Shown here in pieces: positions 36,077-48,027 of a DNA stretch of 64,000 nt. Within the stretch, counting starts at the first letter, position 1; each line of letters begins with the position of its first letter. The stretch lies in the NCBI GenBank assembly GCA_025890175.1, contig JANPYM010000005.1:1688440-1752439 (forward strand), given 5' to 3'. The notes beneath the pieces are model-generated. The model was not told the DNA's origin. It was given only the letters and a program-made list of their open reading frames with translations, and did not search any database. A program made the translations under genes and the position numbers. This DNA is from Ciborinia camelliae. Its lineage: Eukaryota > Ascomycota > Leotiomycetes > Helotiales > Sclerotiniaceae.

Positions 36077-36839
36077 CTACACCTTCCCCCCAACTCTTCT
36101 CCCAAACTCCGAATAAAAATTGGACTGTGTAACGTGGCTCTTCCTCCCGGTTCTCTCATCAAAAATATTACACCCCTCCCTCGCTGCATTCGGTGGTGTA
36201 TACAAATGCAAACTCACTGCTACCTTTTCCGGATCGGGATTGGAGATTTTATGAAGTCCGAGATCGTCTGCCATGTAAGTTACTTGGTTTGTGTTGTAGG
36301 TTGTGGTTTTTATTATTGAGGGAAGGATGGGAATGGGTTGGGAAGAGGATTGGGTGGTGGCGGTGGATGGAAAGGTGTATTGGGTTTCGGAGAGGGTTCC
36401 TGAGAGGACTTTCATGAGGCAATGTGCGTTGGCGTGGTCATGAACGGGAGAGCCTTTTCCAGGTGTCCAGACGAGTATTAACTGGATGGAGATTCATAGT
36501 TAACTTTGGAGTGTCAAGGGGTGGAAAGGAAAGAGTTAGGGAGTAAAGTACCAAGTTACTTTTCCCATTCCCTTCATCAACCAAATTTCTTGTGTAGCCT
36601 CTGCTTAAATCTGCAAATGCATATTTTTGCCATTCGTCTTCATTGGATATGTAGCGCTCCATTAAAGAGCGCAGTTGTCGGACATCTACGTCGGCGGATG
36701 TGAGGCCCGAGGAAGGCCCTAGGATTTTCGAGAGGTCTGCGACGAGTTGGTGGAAGTTGTCGAGGGATGAAGGAGATTTGGTGGGAGCGAGAGAGGTTGA
36801 ACATGCGCCGGTGGCATCGAGGGCTATGGATGGTGTCAT
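36077..36839 (-). CDS. CDO1: Cysteine dioxygenase
   Basis: This cytosolic non-heme iron enzyme oxidises L-cysteine to cysteine sulfinate. Two exons (36839-36552 and 36481-36077) close to 230 aa. The cupin motif HDHANAHC supplies two iron histidines (110 and 112). Cys117 and Tyr190 (in SLHLYTPP) are at the positions of the Cys-Tyr crosslink pair of animal CDO. The third histidine is H173 in [11 protein letters not shown]. The spacing H173 to Y190 equals that of the rat enzyme (140 to 157), with a Ser/Gln/Pro-rich insertion of about 9 residues before it. The N-terminal 90 residues hold the [20 protein letters not shown] helix seen in fungal members. Confidence 0.93.
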
Positions 36840-37362
36840 TTTGAGAGTCTGTTTTGTAGATCGCTGACGTATTGTCTACCTGAGGTGGATAAATTTTCTG
36901 GTAGAGAGGGGTCTATCGAACGAAATATATTGACTCTACTCGAGTATGTCTGGGTAAGGTTATGATATAAAAATGTCAAGAAATCAAAATAAATGATCAG
37001 GATGGAGAAACTGTTGGTACAACTATAAAATGATTAAGGCAAATAAGAGATATTTTATGAAATCAGAAATGATTGTATGTACGAGAAGAATAAATCAATA
37101 AAAACATCACAAGAACACATGAACACATAAACACATGAACACTCTTCAAAAGAAATTATCAAAGTGAAGTCGAACTTCCATCACATCATCGGAATTATTT
37201 TCCGAGTCCCCGACAGGCATAAGCTTAAATGCCCCTCCATCGAATTTGGCCATTGTAGCGAATTTCATATGGTCATACTTCCAGCGTCAGTTCCTGGCTC
37301 TTCATCACAACGGAAGGTAAATCCAATACTTATTAACTTGTCTTCCTCCAACCCGATCACTA
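36840..37362. other. Intergenic between divergent CDO1 and parvulin genes
   Basis: This stretch of about 520 bases must hold both promoters. ACACATGAACACATAAACAC repeats lie near 37115-37142. No gene was recognised. Confidence 0.5.
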
Positions 37363-37928
37363 TGCCGCCAGCCAAGAAAGCCGCCGGGAAAGGAGGAAAA
37401 GGAAAGGGGAAAGATGATGCTGGGGATGCGAAAGAAACGAAAGTTAAAGGCGCCCAGCAAATCAATGTTCGACATATACTTGTGCGTTTACCCACCCGAG
37501 ATTTTTGATTCAATCCCAGAATCTTCTAGTTTGATATTGATGGAGTACATCTTGATATGTGTATCAATAATAGTGCTCCAAACATAGTAAGATGACGGAA
37601 GCGCTCGCGAAGCTGGAGGGCGGTGCTAAGTTTGATGATGTGGCTAGGGATTTTTCGGAGGATAAGGCGAGGGCTGGTAGGCTTTTCTTATTTCTATGTT
37701 TGAATACAGACCTGCATATCCTTCGAGTGAGGGGACTTTTGGGAGAAGAAGGCTGATATGAGAGACAATGTAGGAGGAGCATTGGGATGGAAGGGGAGAG
37801 GAGATTTAGATGCCGAGTTTGAGAAGGTAGCTTTTGAGATGGAGGCGAGCACAACAGCAAAGCCAAAGTATAGGGAGGTGAAGACCGGGTTTGGATACCA
37901 TATTGTCATGGTTGAGGGGAGGAAGTAG
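37363..37928 (+). CDS. Parvulin-type peptidyl-prolyl isomerase (PIN4/PAR14 class)
   Basis: Three exons (37363-37482, 37574-37676, 37774-37928) close to 125 aa, the usual length of PIN4/PAR14. A Lys/Gly-rich basic leader (AAGKGGKGKGKDD) is followed by the rotamase domain: INVRHIL, CSKHSKMTEALAKL, FDDVARDFSEDKARAGG, ALGWKGRGDLDAEFEKVAF and TGFGYHIVMVEGRK at the C-terminus. There is no WW domain, so it belongs to the non-Pin1 class linked to chromatin and ribosome assembly. The GG at the intron 2 junction was chosen because it keeps the family motif. Confidence 0.9.
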
Positions 37929-38336
37929 ATGGGGTTAGAAATGAAAGCGGATTGAAGGATGGAAATGGATTGGTGGGTGAAATGTGGAGGGTACAGAGGA
38001 CGTAAAGTTGCTAGCGGAAAGGTGCCGGGCGTTGATTCAAAGGCATGTATTCTAGATGAGCCCATGGATAGGGTTGAGAACCTATCTTGCTTTCAAAATG
38101 ATGATTTCCCCCCACAAATTATAAATGTGCAACTCAAAAAATATGCGGCATGATCACGAGTAGGTTAAGTAGTAGGCCATTATGCATACATATTCACGCG
38201 CGTTCACTATGCAAAGAGACAAAATTTTGTTGCTTCATATGCCAATATCATTGCTGCCAGTGATGCATCCTACGTGTGTAGAAATCCGAATGGTAAAATG
38301 TCTATCCGCCGTAGAAACTCTATCTCCGTGATATAT
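37929..38336. other. Intergenic between convergent genes
   Basis: Shared 3' region of the parvulin gene (plus) and RPS12 (minus). No gene was recognised. Confidence 0.5.
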
Positions 38337-39016
38337 TTATTGCTCGGTTTGGAAATAGTTGAGGAGCATAGTGCGCTCTTGGGACTCCTCACCCCAATCC
38401 TTGACAACAACGCAAGAGCAGTTGACAACCTTGCGTGCGTTACCCTCACGGTCCAACACACCTAATAAATTGTCAGCAACGTCCTTTGGTACTCGCATTG
38501 CATCCAATACTTACACAAACCAGCCCACTCGCCCAATTGCTTTCCGTCTGGAACCTTGATCAAGGGGATCTTGTGCTCGGAGCAGAGAGCAATGACCAAC
38601 TTCTTGTATGCCTCCTCCTCGCATGCCTCGTTGAGAACACACATGTGTGCTTGGCGACGGTCGAGAGCCTTGGAAGCTTCACGGAGACCTCTGGCGAGAC
38701 CATCGTGCATAAGTGCGAGCTTGAGGACGCCCTTCAATGCGTCGATGACGGTCATTTGTCCTTTGGAAGCATCTCCGGAAACTTCGACCTCATCGGCCTC
38801 GGCAACAATTGGGGTTTGCTCTTCTACGTCAGACTATGTAAGGAATGTATGTTAGCGACGATTACTCAAAATGTAAAAACTCGTCTCTTTGAATATCGAA
38901 TATTGGTGGGGGGAGGTTTTCCCAACTGTCTCCGACTCCATGCATTGCGCCAATGGCGCACACAATTAATCCATGACCCTTTTGGATCACAAAATAACAA
39001 ATTTTCAACTCACCAT
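38337..39016 (-). CDS. RPS12: 40S ribosomal protein S12 (eS12)
   Basis: Three exons (39016-39014, 38833-38515, 38461-38337) close to 148 aa. The first coding exon is only the ATG, followed at once by the donor GTGAGT, an arrangement often seen in fungal ribosomal protein genes. The protein starts [20 protein letters not shown]. It contains [60 protein letters not shown] and a C-terminus [23 protein letters not shown], a full match to eS12. It is transcribed away from RPS22, whose start is 588 bases off. Confidence 0.97.
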
Positions 39017-39604
39017 CTTGATTGTGATGATATCTTTAGGTCCTCGAAGAGTATGTTGATATATTTGTATTTTAATGTATGGAGAAAATTAGCTTCAAAA
39101 TCTTGTGTTGATAATTGCCGTGCATTTAGCGAGACCCTAGCATGTTGCCGATAATTAGGTAATCGTCCCACAATGAATTTTAATTTCTCCATACTAAAGG
39201 ATTTTGATTGAAAATCTTGTCTCAAAAATTATTCCTTCTTTCCACGACAACTTCAACGCCCATTCTACAACGAGGTGTGTATATACATTATGATGGGAAT
39301 TCTTTTCGCAAGTCCTTCATGATTGACACGGAGGAGTAAATCGATCATCTACTCAATTGTAATTGTGGTATTCCTTGGTTACGGCAAGTCAATTAGCTTC
39401 GGCCTAGTTCGTCACCATGGATCCATAGCAATTGAAAGATATCGACACTGCTCACTCTATTATTCGATACGAGCTTTAGAACCCTCTTGTCAATCATGAG
39501 GGCACTCTTTATGCTTAGAAATCTTGAAGGCTAATATATCGATCGACCTTACAGATACCTCATCTTTGATCAACCAGATTATTTGAGAATCTCTATCCGT
39601 CAAA
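39017..39604. promoter_or_regulatory. Shared intergenic promoter region of RPS12 and RPS22
   Basis: The 588 bases between the two start codons separate divergently transcribed ribosomal protein genes, so both promoters must lie here. I did not find a motif I can name with confidence. The promoter role follows from position only. Confidence 0.5.
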
Positions 39605-40242
39605 ATGGTTAAGACTTCAGTCCTCAACGATGCGCTCAACGCCATCAACAACGCTGAGAAGGCCGGAAAGCGTCAAGTTCTCATCCGCCCCAGCTCCAAG
39701 GTTATCGTCAAGTTCCTCGGTGTCATGCAAAAGCACGGTATGTCGGCAATATTTCATATTATACAACCATTCGGCATGATAACTAGATAATGATCTCAAT
39801 TCCACACGATCAAAGTCCTTTAAGTTGCCGATATATCAAAATGCGCGGATCTTACACGTTCTCTGATTTTTACTCCTGAAGTTATATGTTTAATCTTTCG
39901 CAACATACTAATGCCCCTTCCTCTAGGCTACATTGGAGAATTCGAGGAGGTTGATGACCACCGGGCCGGAAAGATTGTCGTTCAATTGAACGGCCGGTAA
40001 GCAAAAACTCTGATCTAGCCCTCGAGGATGCATTACTAATTCTATAATGCAGTCTCAACAAGACCGGTGTTATCTCCCCAAGATACAACGTCAAGATCGA
40101 GGATTTCGAGAAGTGGGTTGTCAAGCTTTTGCCATCCCGTCAATTCGGACACATCGTCCTCACCACCTCCGCTGGTATCATGGACCACGAGGAGGCCAGA
40201 CGCAAGCACGTTGCCGGAAAGGTCCTCGGTTTCTTCTACTAG
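39605..40242 (+). CDS. RPS22: 40S ribosomal protein S22 (uS8, S15a)
   Basis: Three exons (39605-39737, 39927-39996, 40053-40242) close to 130 aa, the standard length. The protein begins [20 protein letters not shown] and contains [40 protein letters not shown] and [20 protein letters not shown]. It ends [12 protein letters not shown]. Its codon choice is strongly biased to C-ending codons, as expected for high expression. The first intron (189 bp) is the longest of the pair. Confidence 0.97.
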
Positions 40243-41986
40243 ACGAAATAAATAAATAAAGGGGTACAAGGTATCATGAGAAATGTAGCTATCTAGGGTC
40301 TCGAATGTTCCACGCCTGGAGTAATATCTAGGAGAGATCGCTGAATATACCCATTTGGTTCTTGCTTTACGCATGCTTCAAATTTTTCTCATGAAGAATA
40401 GATAGGTCTACGCCAAATGTCAATCACACCTTATGATCCTGTAATTCTCCGTACCAAAAATGGCCGTGTGATTTAACATTTTATGAAAATTCTTGCTCGA
40501 AGCATACCAGACAAACAGTGTTTGATATAGATGAATCTGCTGTTTCATTGTGAACCCATCGATGGGATGCATCGCGCTACTACAATGGGCACAGGCTATA
40601 TTGACTCGTGAGGTGAGTTTATCCTGTATGTTATGTTGCATCGGCAATAAGTGAGCAACTACTGTAGAATGTGGTGGCACTAACGAAAACTCCTGAATTT
40701 TTGAACTTCTACTAAGCAAGTACCCCATGGCCTATATTCGTGGGCATAAATGGCAATGGAATGACAGTATTATCATGCAGGTGTCCTCAGCTTTTCGGCT
40801 TGATCACAAGAAATATTTATATATTATATAAGGTTACCTATATACCTAGATGAGAGAGCGAACATATGGATATATATATATACACCGTACATACCTACCT
40901 ACTAGATAAAGGAGTAGGAGAAATGAAGGGAGGATGTGTCACACCATATCACTAGGTGGTACGTACCTGCCTAGATAAACTTATTACAAGAAAGAAAGAA
41001 AGATACGGTGTTCTACCGCCTACACGAAAACAACCATCCCTCATAACATAATCGGAAAAGGAGTACTTACCGTACCCGACTGTATCAATTGACAGCTACC
41101 CAATAACATGGCTAAATTAATAGATATAAATAAGGTACCTAGTAGGTATTCACGAACCTTTTCAAGGAATGGATGAATGGGGGAATGGCGTCGTGGACAT
41201 TCCAGATGTCAATATTGGAATAATTTGGAGCAAATGAGTACCAGACGACGAGTACCGTCTTATAAGTTATAGGTAAACTTTATTATTGGACCAGGGGTTA
41301 TTCATCCAAATTCTGGCGGGAGGGCCGAGTCCAGACTTTCCAAAGTCATCCATTACTCCATTACCTACCCCATATAATAACTTTAATAACATCAAGATTC
41401 ATCAAATTGAAGGAGTGCACCGGGCGAGCATTGATTGTGGTTGTGGCCAGAACCTCGGAACTTGGAAGAAATCCCCACTGCTACGACGCATTCTAAAACC
41501 AGCAAGAACGTAGGTACGTACTATGTTGACGTACCTGCCTACCTAGTACAGTACATATTTTAAGAAAATAAATCTCGAGCAACTTAACTACCTTTACTAC
41601 CTTACTACCTACCTCAATTACCTCAATTACCTCAACCACCTAGTACACTACCGTCTAAACTCACTTGGAACAGCTGGAGTACTAGCTATTACCTCCAGCC
41701 TGGGTAAAGACGAGAGGAATATTATCCGCTAAAATTCCAATTCGTCGCCGCCATACTGCGTACACAGCGCGACACACATATACAAACCAGTTATCGTTTA
41801 CGAGTCCGACTTTATCCACTCCACTCATATGCGTGTCTTCAGCGCTTCATTCCCAAGTCGGCAGGACGGCCGCATTGGTTGTGCAAGGATAAATTAACAA
41901 TTATCCAAGAACAATAACGTCCCACAAAGCATTGAAGTACTAGCAAGAGAAGAGTATAAAGAGTTTATTTCTATCCCTCCATTACA
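40243..41986. other. Long intergenic region (about 1.7 kb), simple-sequence rich
   Basis: TATATA runs lie near 40814-40883 and TACC-type clusters near 40890-40910, 41525-41545 and 41585-41640. A 75-codon frame at 41286-41513 has no recognisable domain. I see no RNA gene. Confidence 0.5.
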
Positions 41987-44031
41987 ATGCCTGGGCAAAG
42001 TCGTCGTAGGAGCTCGAGCGCGGCATTCCAACATCGCACCGAACAAGTGCACTTTGTTCCATTCGATGGACATGATGATACAAGAAAGCCTTCTTTCAGC
42101 GCAATAATAATGACGACCCGGAGGAAAATGAAGTCTCGCCAGTTCATCCTGCTGATTAGCATTTTTACCTTGGCTACATTCTCCATATTCTACCTGCGAG
42201 CGCCTTTTCCATACTCTTCAAATTCTTTTCCATCTTCTAATCAGAAACCTAAACTGCCAAGCATACCTAATCCTCGAATATCTACTACCATTGATATTGA
42301 GAAGAAACCGCAGACTCCTTCGTATCATATTGGACCTTCGCATCCAATTTACCAATTAATCAAGGATAATGAGCAAGCATTTGAGAATACGAAGGCAAAA
42401 CAATCGAAGACGCTGGAGGAAGCCGTGGCAGAATATAGAAAACGATATGGAATACCTCCCCCTCCTAACTTCGACAAATGGTACAATTTCGCCAAGTCAA
42501 AAGGGGTGCAACTTATCGACGAATATGATAATATACATACATCCCTAACGCCGTTTTGGGGGCTGAAACCGGCAACAATAAGAGGAAGGGCACAGGAAGC
42601 ATTGGGCTTTCCCAATAATCTTATAGGACTCTTGATTAGAGGAGGAAAGGTTACGAAGGTTGAAGGAGGGAATCAATGGCAACAAGAAGCTACAGTCGGG
42701 ATGATGAAGTCATTCTTGAAGTATCTCCCTGATATGGACCTTTGTTTCAATATTCATGATGAACCTCGCGTCGTTGTGCCATATGATGATTTAGCTCGAC
42801 TAGTACACGTAGCAAAGGATCAGAATATGCCAAATGCGAATTCGGTCGAAGCACCGAGGAATTCCTGGTCGCCCAGACCAATTGATGTTGTTAGCGATGG
42901 TCTACGAGTGCCGGAGGTCAAGACCACACGATTCAACGTATTTTCTCATCAGCCAACCTGGACTCATTCAAGGATGTCTTGCCCGCCAGATAGTGCTGCC
43001 AGGAGTCTCAATGACGGACCAAAAGAGGACAATTACGCTAGTTATGCCGTGTCGGAACTGGGATTTGTATACAACCAAACTGCGTTCTCCGATATTTGCC
43101 AATCCCCTTCTTTCAGCGAATCCTTCGGATTTTTTGATCGACCCAACGCCTTTAATGTCGTACATGATTTATTCCCAATTTTTTCGCAATCAAAAATCTC
43201 GTCATTCTCTGATATATTGTATCCATCTCCTTGGTACTGGTATGGCAAGGTACCGTATGAGGAAGCTGAGGATAAAGTATGGAAGGACAAGAAAGATAGG
43301 ATATATTGGAGGGGTTCGACAACCGGAGGCTTTAGTCGAGATGGGGGCTGGAGACGGCAACACAGGCAAAAAGTGGTTCAAAAGGTCAATTCGGGCGATC
43401 AAGCAAAGATTATGGTCAATCGAGGCGAAGAGACGAAGGAAGATTGGCAGGTGAAGACTGTGCCACGAAGCGATTTCAAGGAAATCTTTGACATTTTCTT
43501 CTCCCATGTTGGACAATGCGACCCTGGAGACTGCGATGCGCAAAAACAATCTTTTGATGTTAAGGATGCGGCCAAGCAGCAAGATGCATGGAAATACAAG
43601 TATCTACTTGATATGGACGGAAATGCTTTCAGTGGAAGGTTTTACGCATTCTTGAAAAGCAAAAGTTTAGTATATAAAATGGCTATCTTCAGAGAATGGC
43701 ATGAGGAATGGTTGAAGCCTTGGGTGCATTATATTCCTTTGAGCTTGAGAGGAGACGAATGGGTTGAGGCAGTGCGATGGTTTGCGGGAGAAGATGTTGG
43801 GAAGAAAGAAGCGGAGCGAATTGCCCTTCAGGGAAGAGACTGGGCGAATCAAGTGCTCAGAAATTCAGATCTGGAAGTATGGTTCTTCAGATTAATGCTC
43901 GAGTAAGTTTTCATGCATCTTTGGTTTCAGTTTCCTTTTCGGATATAGTACTAACATCATAAAGATATGGTAGATTGGTTGACGATGACCGAGAAATAAT
44001 CGGTTATACAGGAACAACGGGATCGACATGA
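41987..44031 (+). CDS. GT90 glycosyltransferase, CAP10-like, type II membrane protein
   Basis: Two exons (41987-43902 and 43965-44031) close to 660 aa. After a basic cytosolic tail of about 50 residues, a single transmembrane helix (about 53-70, FILLISIFTLATFSIFYL) marks a Golgi-type signal anchor. A Ser/Pro-rich stem and a long luminal domain follow. The luminal part holds DLCFNIHDEPRVVVPYDDL, RIYWRGSTTGGFSRDGGWRR, a cysteine pair in QCDPGDC, and LLDMDGNAFSGRFYAFLKS. This last segment is the hallmark of the CAP10/GT90 family, then WFAGEDVGKKEAERIALQGR. Characterised fungal GT90 members are xylosyltransferases involved in capsule or wall glycans. The substrate here is unknown. Confidence 0.88.
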
Positions 44032-44774
44032 AAATAATTTACATCGCATTTTACATATATATAATTCGAATCAGCTATGTATACTACGAAGATTCCAAAT
44101 CTTCTCCTAATATGACCTGTACGATACGATGTTGACGAAACATGCTAGAAGCATCGCATTTTACGTTTTGCATGAAATCACTGCACCTTCACCACGAGAT
44201 GAGGTTGAGATAGATAGTCATGAATTTGTGTATCGATGGATCAACCGACCAATTAATTATTTGGTTGTTTGGCTTGCTGCGGCAGAGGGGGTACGAGGGG
44301 GTACGAGGTTCGCACCAGTCTGAGATTTTGTTATGTTTTGGAATATTTGCATACAAGAGTGCATATTTACCACTTTTAATATACCCAGAGCTTCTTTCCT
44401 ATCTCGCTTAGATAATTGATGAATATAACTATGGATTGATACCCCATTTGCTTCCAAGTTGCTTTCCTGTGAGATCTATAAGGTGTTCAGGTATATTATC
44501 GTGTGTGCATATTCCTCCAGCTGTTTATTGTGGTCACGTTAGCTTCATCAATCAGAACTTGAAAATAAAATAATCCGAGTTTATAACAACATCCATTTCT
44601 CACTTAGACATATCTGTATATTCCCCAATCATGCACCTTGAAATCTTTACAACTGCGAATTGAATCAAATCAATTTAATACGTAGGTGGGCAGGCTCCGC
44701 CAAGCTTCTCTATACACCCCAATATCCAACGCCTGCAGACAGCATACATAAAGGCAAAGAAGTCATTCTCTTCC
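44032..44774. other. Intergenic between GT90 gene and 5S rRNA
   Basis: A tandem GGGGGTACGA repeat lies near 44286-44310. No gene was recognised. Confidence 0.5.
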
Positions 44775-44893
44775 ACATACGACCATAGACTGAAGAGAAT
44801 TGGGCATCCCGTCCGCTCTGCCATACACAAGCTTCAGATCGGCAGATTAGTAGTTGGGTGGGTGACCACCAGCGAATCCCTGCTGTTGTATGT
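44775..44893 (+). rRNA. 5S ribosomal RNA
   Basis: The 119-nt sequence starts ACATACGACCATAG and ends GCTGTTGTATGT; the two ends pair as helix I of fungal 5S rRNA. It includes CATCCCGTCCGCTCTG (loop B/C region), a hairpin arm CTGAAG/CTTCAG, and TTAGTAGTTGGGTGGGTGAC followed by CACCAGCGAATCCC, which carries the internal Pol III control region. A T run directly follows (44893-44898, then again 44902-44908), as expected for a Pol III terminator. It is a single dispersed gene, as is usual in filamentous ascomycetes. Confidence 0.93.
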
Positions 44894-44908
44894 TTTTTCC
44901 CTTTTTTT
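44893..44908 (+). terminator. Pol III T-run terminator of the 5S gene
   Basis: Two T runs (six and seven Ts), separated by CCC, follow the 5S rRNA 3' end directly. Confidence 0.7.
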
Positions 44909-44940
44909 ATGGGGGGGGCCCTTGTGCTTCTGCTATTTAG

Positions 44941-45315
44941 GGCGCGTTCGGATCGATTTTTTATTTTGTAGGCAATATAAATTGGGCGGTCGATTTTAGC
45001 CTAAATTTGTAGTTCCACAATTTTCACAAAGCATTGTGAGTAACATTTTGTGAGCAAAAGCTGGTCAGATCTTCATTAGAGATTTGGCGAAATTACTATA
45101 CAAATTTAAACATTTTGTGATAATTGTGAGTTCACATTTTGTGAAACTGATGTTGCGAATATCAGCGTTCGGTAAACCACGTTTGTGAGTTATAATGTTA
45201 TAATAGTATTAATTTTTATCGTAATTAATTTTGTTAACAATATTTGCGTTCAGATTAGTTTATATTGTTTACAAATATACGCAACATCGGTTCAAAAAAG
45301 CGATCCGAACGCGCT
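44941..45315. mobile_element. MITE-like element with terminal inverted repeats
   Basis: The left end reads GGCGCGTTCGGATCGATTTT and the right end, read on the other strand, AGCGCGTTCGGATCGCTTTT: 20 of 22 end positions match. The 375-bp element is flanked by TTTAG on both sides (44936-44940 and 45316-45320), consistent with a 5-bp target duplication. There is no coding frame. The inside is AT-rich with several TTTTGTGAG motifs and an imperfect internal inversion around GTTGCGAATATC / ATATACGCAAC. It begins 47 bases after the 5S rRNA end. The TIR family was not identified. Confidence 0.85.
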
Positions 45316-47111
45316 TTTAGATATTTTGACTGTCAGCCAGGTGAATGAAGATGATTGTGGAAAAGTGTGAGTTTGTGAACTATGATATCCATGTATGTGT
45401 GGGTTCAAAATTCAAATTTTAACGACACGTATTGCGTTATGGGAGAGGCATAGATGGGAGCAAGACTCCGAGAGTCCCGAAGACTCCAATTTCTCTAGAT
45501 CTAGATCTGCCGCAGATCGATCGAACAACTAACCGATTTGGTTCGAAAAACTTGGAGTCGTGAGTCAAGGTTATTCATCACCGGGTGGTCTGTGTGAGGT
45601 CTGGTTCTCGAAGAAGAGAGACGGACTAACGGAAGGCTCGGTGTCCAACTCGGAATCGGACTTACAAATAAAAAGTGTTCTATTCTTTCTATTACACATC
45701 TAAATGGCTAAGAGTCGAACTTTTGTTTGGGATTTCATAATTAGTTAGTATTAGAGCTGGTTTAATGATAATAGAATCATGAAAGACTTCTGTAACTATC
45801 TATACTGAAACAATTTTTGCTTTCGCCACTCCATAATATGATTCATCAAATAAGAGGCTTTCAAGTTAAGCTAGCCTAAAATGGATTTCCCTACAGGCAA
45901 AACAACCTCTTGAGCTGGATTCAAATCGATCTCTGTGATTTCGATTCTTGGTGGAAGTGATTTGCGTGCCTGCTCACCAAATTGATGCCTCGAATGGCCC
46001 ATATTTCAAATTAGATTCGTGAGCTGGATTTTGGACTCTAAACTGCACGAACGCACGTTAATTAGTGAAACCTAATTTTTGACGATTTTCGACGCTATTT
46101 TGATCTACTTTTCAAATTACGTTGTTACCGTGCGCGCTGGATGTCCAACGGCCTCTCATGATTATATAATAATAAGGGAGGTTAACCGAAGTTTACCGAG
46201 TCAGCCTCCTTAACTGAGCAGATCACCCAAAATAACGCCTTCACCAAACGGATTGTTTTCAAAGCTGTACAAATTCATCAATTAGATTGGAATCTGAAGT
46301 CGTAGTAATTTTATATATTCATGAGTTAGAAGAAAGCGATTCGTTTGATGTAATTTTCAGATTATAATGATAATGGTATGGTTTAATAATATACAGAGTA
46401 CTGTAGCATTCTTTTATCAAGAAGGAAGCAACGCTAACGACCGTTTATTGGAGCCTCATGGAGTCATGGATGTTCCCCATGTTTCCACATTTGATTCGCA
46501 GATCATCCGTGCATGAAGGTGTTCATCCTTGGCATCAGATCACCTCCTCTCCTCCGAGATAGGACGCGCACATCACTTAAATAGAACATAAGATCGGCCC
46601 AAACATTTTGGAAATAAACCTGATAATAGTCATAATGACTTCAACTAAGTCGTTTAGTTAATATTTTAACCCGTTAGTATTGCGTGCTAAAAGATGGTGG
46701 GTGAGTCATTGGGGGGGAAACTCCAGGTGAACGAATCAAACCACATCCCACCCCAGATAACCTGAGTCCTACCTCAACCAACTTGATGATCATGACACTG
46801 AATGGGATATGCACTGTGCAACCATCTCATGTTAAGGAACATATGGTTCAATTAACCGAACTTAGCCTAATTCAAAGATGTTTTTACTTATACTATTTGA
46901 TGCCCCAGAATTTCTTCCATCAAAGTTCAAACAATTCCGCGACACAACCATCAGGTATGTATCATTGAGCATATATTTGCTACCAGTTTTCTCTCGAGAG
47001 TCAATTACTAAAGTAATATCATAGTTGGTCATTGCCTTCAGAGTCATCGTCATCTGTCGTCACCCAAGAACTATCTTTGCCAAGTTCGACAACGGTCGAA
47101 AAACCTTCAAG
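45316..47111. other. Intergenic (about 1.8 kb)
   Basis: No gene was recognised in most of this stretch. At about 46880-46955 an ATG-led short frame ends in a good donor (AG|GTATGT). An intron ending CTTCAG (47041) would join it in frame to the gene at 47112. It is either a 5' UTR exon or an extra coding exon. Confidence 0.45.
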
Positions 47112-48027
47112 ATGGCTCCCCAAGATCAAAACACGCACGGTAATTCCAGCAAGACAGGCAACCTCGCTCTTGCGCAAGAGGTTTTCGTTCTTCCTGGCTT
47201 GACCAAGGGTGGACGCACTGAGGTTACCCTTCCAGGTGAAGGTGTACGCCTTTGTGCTTCCACTCCCGATATTTCCAACAACAAGGTCAGGAATGGATGT
47301 GCCATCTGGGGTCCCAACTCGCGTCGTCGTCGTCGATTTTTGAAACACCGTCGACTTGTTCAACATCGTCGACGCTTTCTTGGCCTTGATACCTCCGTCA
47401 TTGATGACGAAGATCCTGATTTTTACGGAACTCCTGCTGGGATTGCCATTGATAAGGCTGTCGATGATGTTTCCTCTTTGTACGTAATCTGTTCACAGTT
47501 TTATACTGCTTTTGTACCCAATTGTGTTTCCCCATCCTTGACACCACTTTTCCTCTTCCTCAGACACATCTTTTTGTTTTCTAAAACAGCTTTGATTACT
47601 CATTCTCCCCCAACTCCTTTCCTTGATAGGCAATACTGACTCTCTGATCTGAAACAGTGATGCTGCGGCTGAAGATGCCAATGCCAAGGCCGCTGCCATT
47701 GCCGATGCCATTACCTTCGACGTCGATGTTCCTTCCACTCCCTACAACTTCAAAGACTTGAGTCAGATGTTCAAAATGTTGGAAACTGCTGACAACGAGG
47801 TTCGTACATTCTATTGTTATTACAAACACTCCCCCACTTTCGCAATAATTTTCTATCTCTCTCCCTCTCTCTATGCCCCCCCCCATCTACCCTTCTCTCC
47901 GCCTACTCGTCTCTCTGATACCATTTATTCAATTTCAAGCATTTCTTTTGTCATTGCTGTTTAATATATAATACTGTTATCTATTTTCACATGCTAGAGC
48001 AAGTATGAATCCCAAAGACCACAATAA
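47112..48027 (+). CDS. Uncharacterised small protein
   Basis: Three exons (47112-47479, 47658-47799, 47998-48027) close to 179 aa. I do not recognise the family. Visible features are a start MAPQDQNTHGNSSKTGNLAL, a strand-like stretch EVFVLPGLTKGGRTEVTLPG, and an Arg-rich patch (RRRRRFLKHRRLVQHRRR) that could bind nucleic acid or direct nuclear import. An acidic region (DTSVIDDEDPDFYG), an Ala/Asp-rich helix (DAAAEDANAKAAAIADAI) and a short end SKYESQRPQ follow. Codon choice is biased toward C-ending codons, like the ribosomal protein genes, which suggests real and fairly strong expression. An upstream exon could extend the N-terminus. Homologues were not checked. Confidence 0.55.

Noticed and set aside
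39738..39926. Box C/D snoRNA in the long RPS22 intron
   Set aside because: C-like (ATGATAA) and D-like (CTGA) boxes occur about 90 bases apart, but no terminal stem pairs around them.
47019..47366. 115-codon minus frame
   Set aside because: It is antisense to the better supported spliced gene at 47112-48027.
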